Assembly: GCF_029541745.1 (NCBI RefSeq)
Contig: NZ_CP089746.1
Span: 2,170,001-2,234,000 of the forward strand
Source of the DNA: Streptomyces sp. LX-29
GTDB lineage: Bacteria; Actinomycetota; Actinomycetes; Streptomycetales; Streptomycetaceae
Length of the DNA: 64,000 nt
Direction: 5' to 3'
This document shows, in pieces, positions 63,040-64,000 of the stretch. How positions within the stretch are numbered: position 1 is the first letter of the stretch; the number at the start of each line of letters is the position of its first letter. The position numbers and the translations under genes are program-made. Below the pieces are notes generated by a model. The model saw only the letters and a list, made by a program, of their open reading frames with translations, searched no databases and was not told the DNA's origin.

Positions 63040-64000
63040 ATGACGACGCCCTCCCTCGACTCCCCGCGGCGCGCCGGCCGCCGGGAGTGGACCGCCTTCG
63101 TGGTCCTGATGCTTCCGCTGCTGCTGGTCTCCATGGACGTGTCGGTCCTGTACTTCGCCATCCCGGCGATCAGCCGCGAGCTGGACCTCAGCGGCACCCA
63201 ACAGCTGTGGATCTTCGACATCTACGCCTTCGCGCTGGCCGGCCTGCTGATCACCATGGGCTCGCTCGGCGACCGGATCGGCCGCCGCAAGCTGCTGCTG
63301 ATCGGTGCCGCCGCCTTCGGCGCCGCGTCGGTCGCCGCGGCCTACGCGCAGAGCGCGGAGATGCTCATCGCCGCCCGCGCGCTGCTGGGCATCGGCGGAG
63401 CCACTCTGATGCCCTCGACGATGGCGCTGGTGCGCAACCTCTTCCAGGATCCCGGTCAGCGGGCCACCGCCGTCGGCATCTGGTCGGGCGTCATGACGGC
63501 GGGCGTCGCGCTCGGCTCGGTGCTGAGCGGCGTCATGCTCAGCCACTTCTGGTGGGGCTCGATCTTCCTGATCAACGTCCCGGCGATGGTGCTGCTGCTG
63601 GTGCTGGCGCCGATCCTGGTCCCCGAGTTCAAGGACCCGGCGCCCGGACGCTTCGACCTGCCCAGCGTGCCCCTCTCGATGGGCGCCGTGCTCCCCGTGA
63701 TCTACGGCCTGAAGAAGATCGCGGCCGACGGCTTCGCGACCGCCCCCGCCGTCGCCATCGCCGCCGGACTCGTCCTCGGACTGCTCTTCGTCCGCCGCCA
63801 GCTCACCCGGCGCGACCCGATGATCAACCCCGCCCTCTTCCGCAACCGCGGCTTCGGCTCCGCGGCCGCCCTCAACGCCGTCGCGATGTTCGCCATGATG
63901 GGCTCCACCTACTTCACCACGCAGTACCTGCAGTCGGTGCTCGGCCAGAGCCCGCTGGAGGCTGCGCTGTGGAGCCTGGCCCCCTCCCTCCTCATCGGCT
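63040..64000 (+). CDS. MFS drug-efflux transporter (DHA2/14-TMS type), 5' part
   Basis: About 320 residues before the window edge. MTTPSLDSPRRAGRREWTAF leads into hydrophobic helices with the MFS motifs DVSVLYFAIPAISRELDLSG, GSLGDRIGRRKLLLIGAAAF (motif A), IGGATLMPSTMALVRNLFQD and WWGSIFLINVPAMVLLLVLA. It resembles QacA/EmrB-type 14-helix exporters. The 3' end lies outside the window. Probably repressed by the divergent TetR. Confidence 0.92.
   Translation, partial: MTTPSLDSPRRAGRREWTAFVVLMLPLLLVSMDVSVLYFAIPAISRELDLSGTQQLWIFDIYAFALAGLLITMGSLGDRIGRRKLLLIGAAAFGAASVAAAYAQSAEMLIAARALLGIGGATLMPSTMALVRNLFQDPGQRATAVGIWSGVMTAGVALGSVLSGVMLSHFWWGSIFLINVPAMVLLLVLAPILVPEFKDPAPGRFDLPSVPLSMGAVLPVIYGLKKIAADGFATAPAVAIAAGLVLGLLFVRRQLTRRDPMINPALFRNRGFGSAAALNAVAMFAMMGSTYFTTQYLQSVLGQSPLEAALWSLAPSLLIG

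Overview
This 64-kb window is chromosomal DNA of a Streptomyces or very close relative. The evidence is very high G+C coding bias, frequent GTG starts, and a gene order typical of the Streptomyces core: recG-rsmD-coaD-rpmF-rnc-mutM, thiL-thiD, ddl-gpsA-plsC-cofC-hupS, leuCD-ndgR, gltX, a tandem pair of conservons, accBE, cimA, PRODH/P5CDH and leuB-ilvE. Most of it is ordinary core chromosome. I see no phage, insertion sequence, CRISPR array or natural-product cluster.

Layout. 0-0.7 kb: the 5' end of a flavodoxin-like gene divergent from an HxlR regulator. 0.75-10.9 kb: leftward housekeeping genes for DNA repair (mutM, recG), RNA processing (rnc, rsmD), ribosomal protein L32 with its DUF177 partner, CoA synthesis (coaD), a DivIVA-like coiled-coil protein and a FakA/DAK2-type protein. 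11.2-19.7 kb: rpmB (L28), thiL-thiD, a stand-alone Lrp/AsnC ligand-binding domain, a DUF3515 lipoprotein, ddl, plsC-gpsA, cofC (F420) and a long-tailed HU protein. 19.8-22.7 kb: leuC-leuD divergent from the IclR regulator ndgR, with a palindromic operator between them. 22.7-23.7 kb: a gene-free block of four copies of an intergenic repeat around a small nested hairpin. 23.7-27.9 kb: a DUF4188/MerR divergent pair with twin operators, a Gln-Glu-Glu-Gln-Glu tRNA array, gltX and a fumarylacetoacetase-family hydrolase. 27.95-28.13 kb: a short unrecognised gene for a 59-residue peptide with a repeated ANPRRT motif.

28.7-39.2 kb: two adjacent conservons, each with a sensor-kinase-like membrane protein, a roadblock/LC7 protein, a DUF742 protein and a small Ras-like GTPase. 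Their roadblock genes share a 340-bp identical core, which looks like recent gene conversion. 39.4-41.3 kb: acyl-CoA carboxylase beta and epsilon subunits. 41.5-49 kb: a PL8 polysaccharide lyase, a YceI protein with a repeat-rich promoter, citramalate synthase with a possible attenuator, an exported TolB-like protein and a frameshifted paralogue. 49.2-53.8 kb: proline catabolism (PucR regulator, PRODH, P5C dehydrogenase). 53.9-55.5 kb: an NlpC/P60 cell-wall hydrolase behind a c-di-AMP (ydaO) riboswitch. 55.5-64 kb: a metallophosphoesterase, leuB, ilvE, an SGNH hydrolase, a monooxygenase behind two matched operators, a BmrR-like MerR regulator, and a TetR/MFS efflux pair that runs off the right edge.

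Three themes link the genes. Branched-chain amino-acid synthesis is spread over leuCD-ndgR, cimA, leuB and ilvE. Membrane and cell-wall functions are frequent (plsC, gpsA, accBE, ddl, NlpC/P60, conservons). Several intergenic regions carry matched palindromes that look like operators, and these are the least explained parts of the window.
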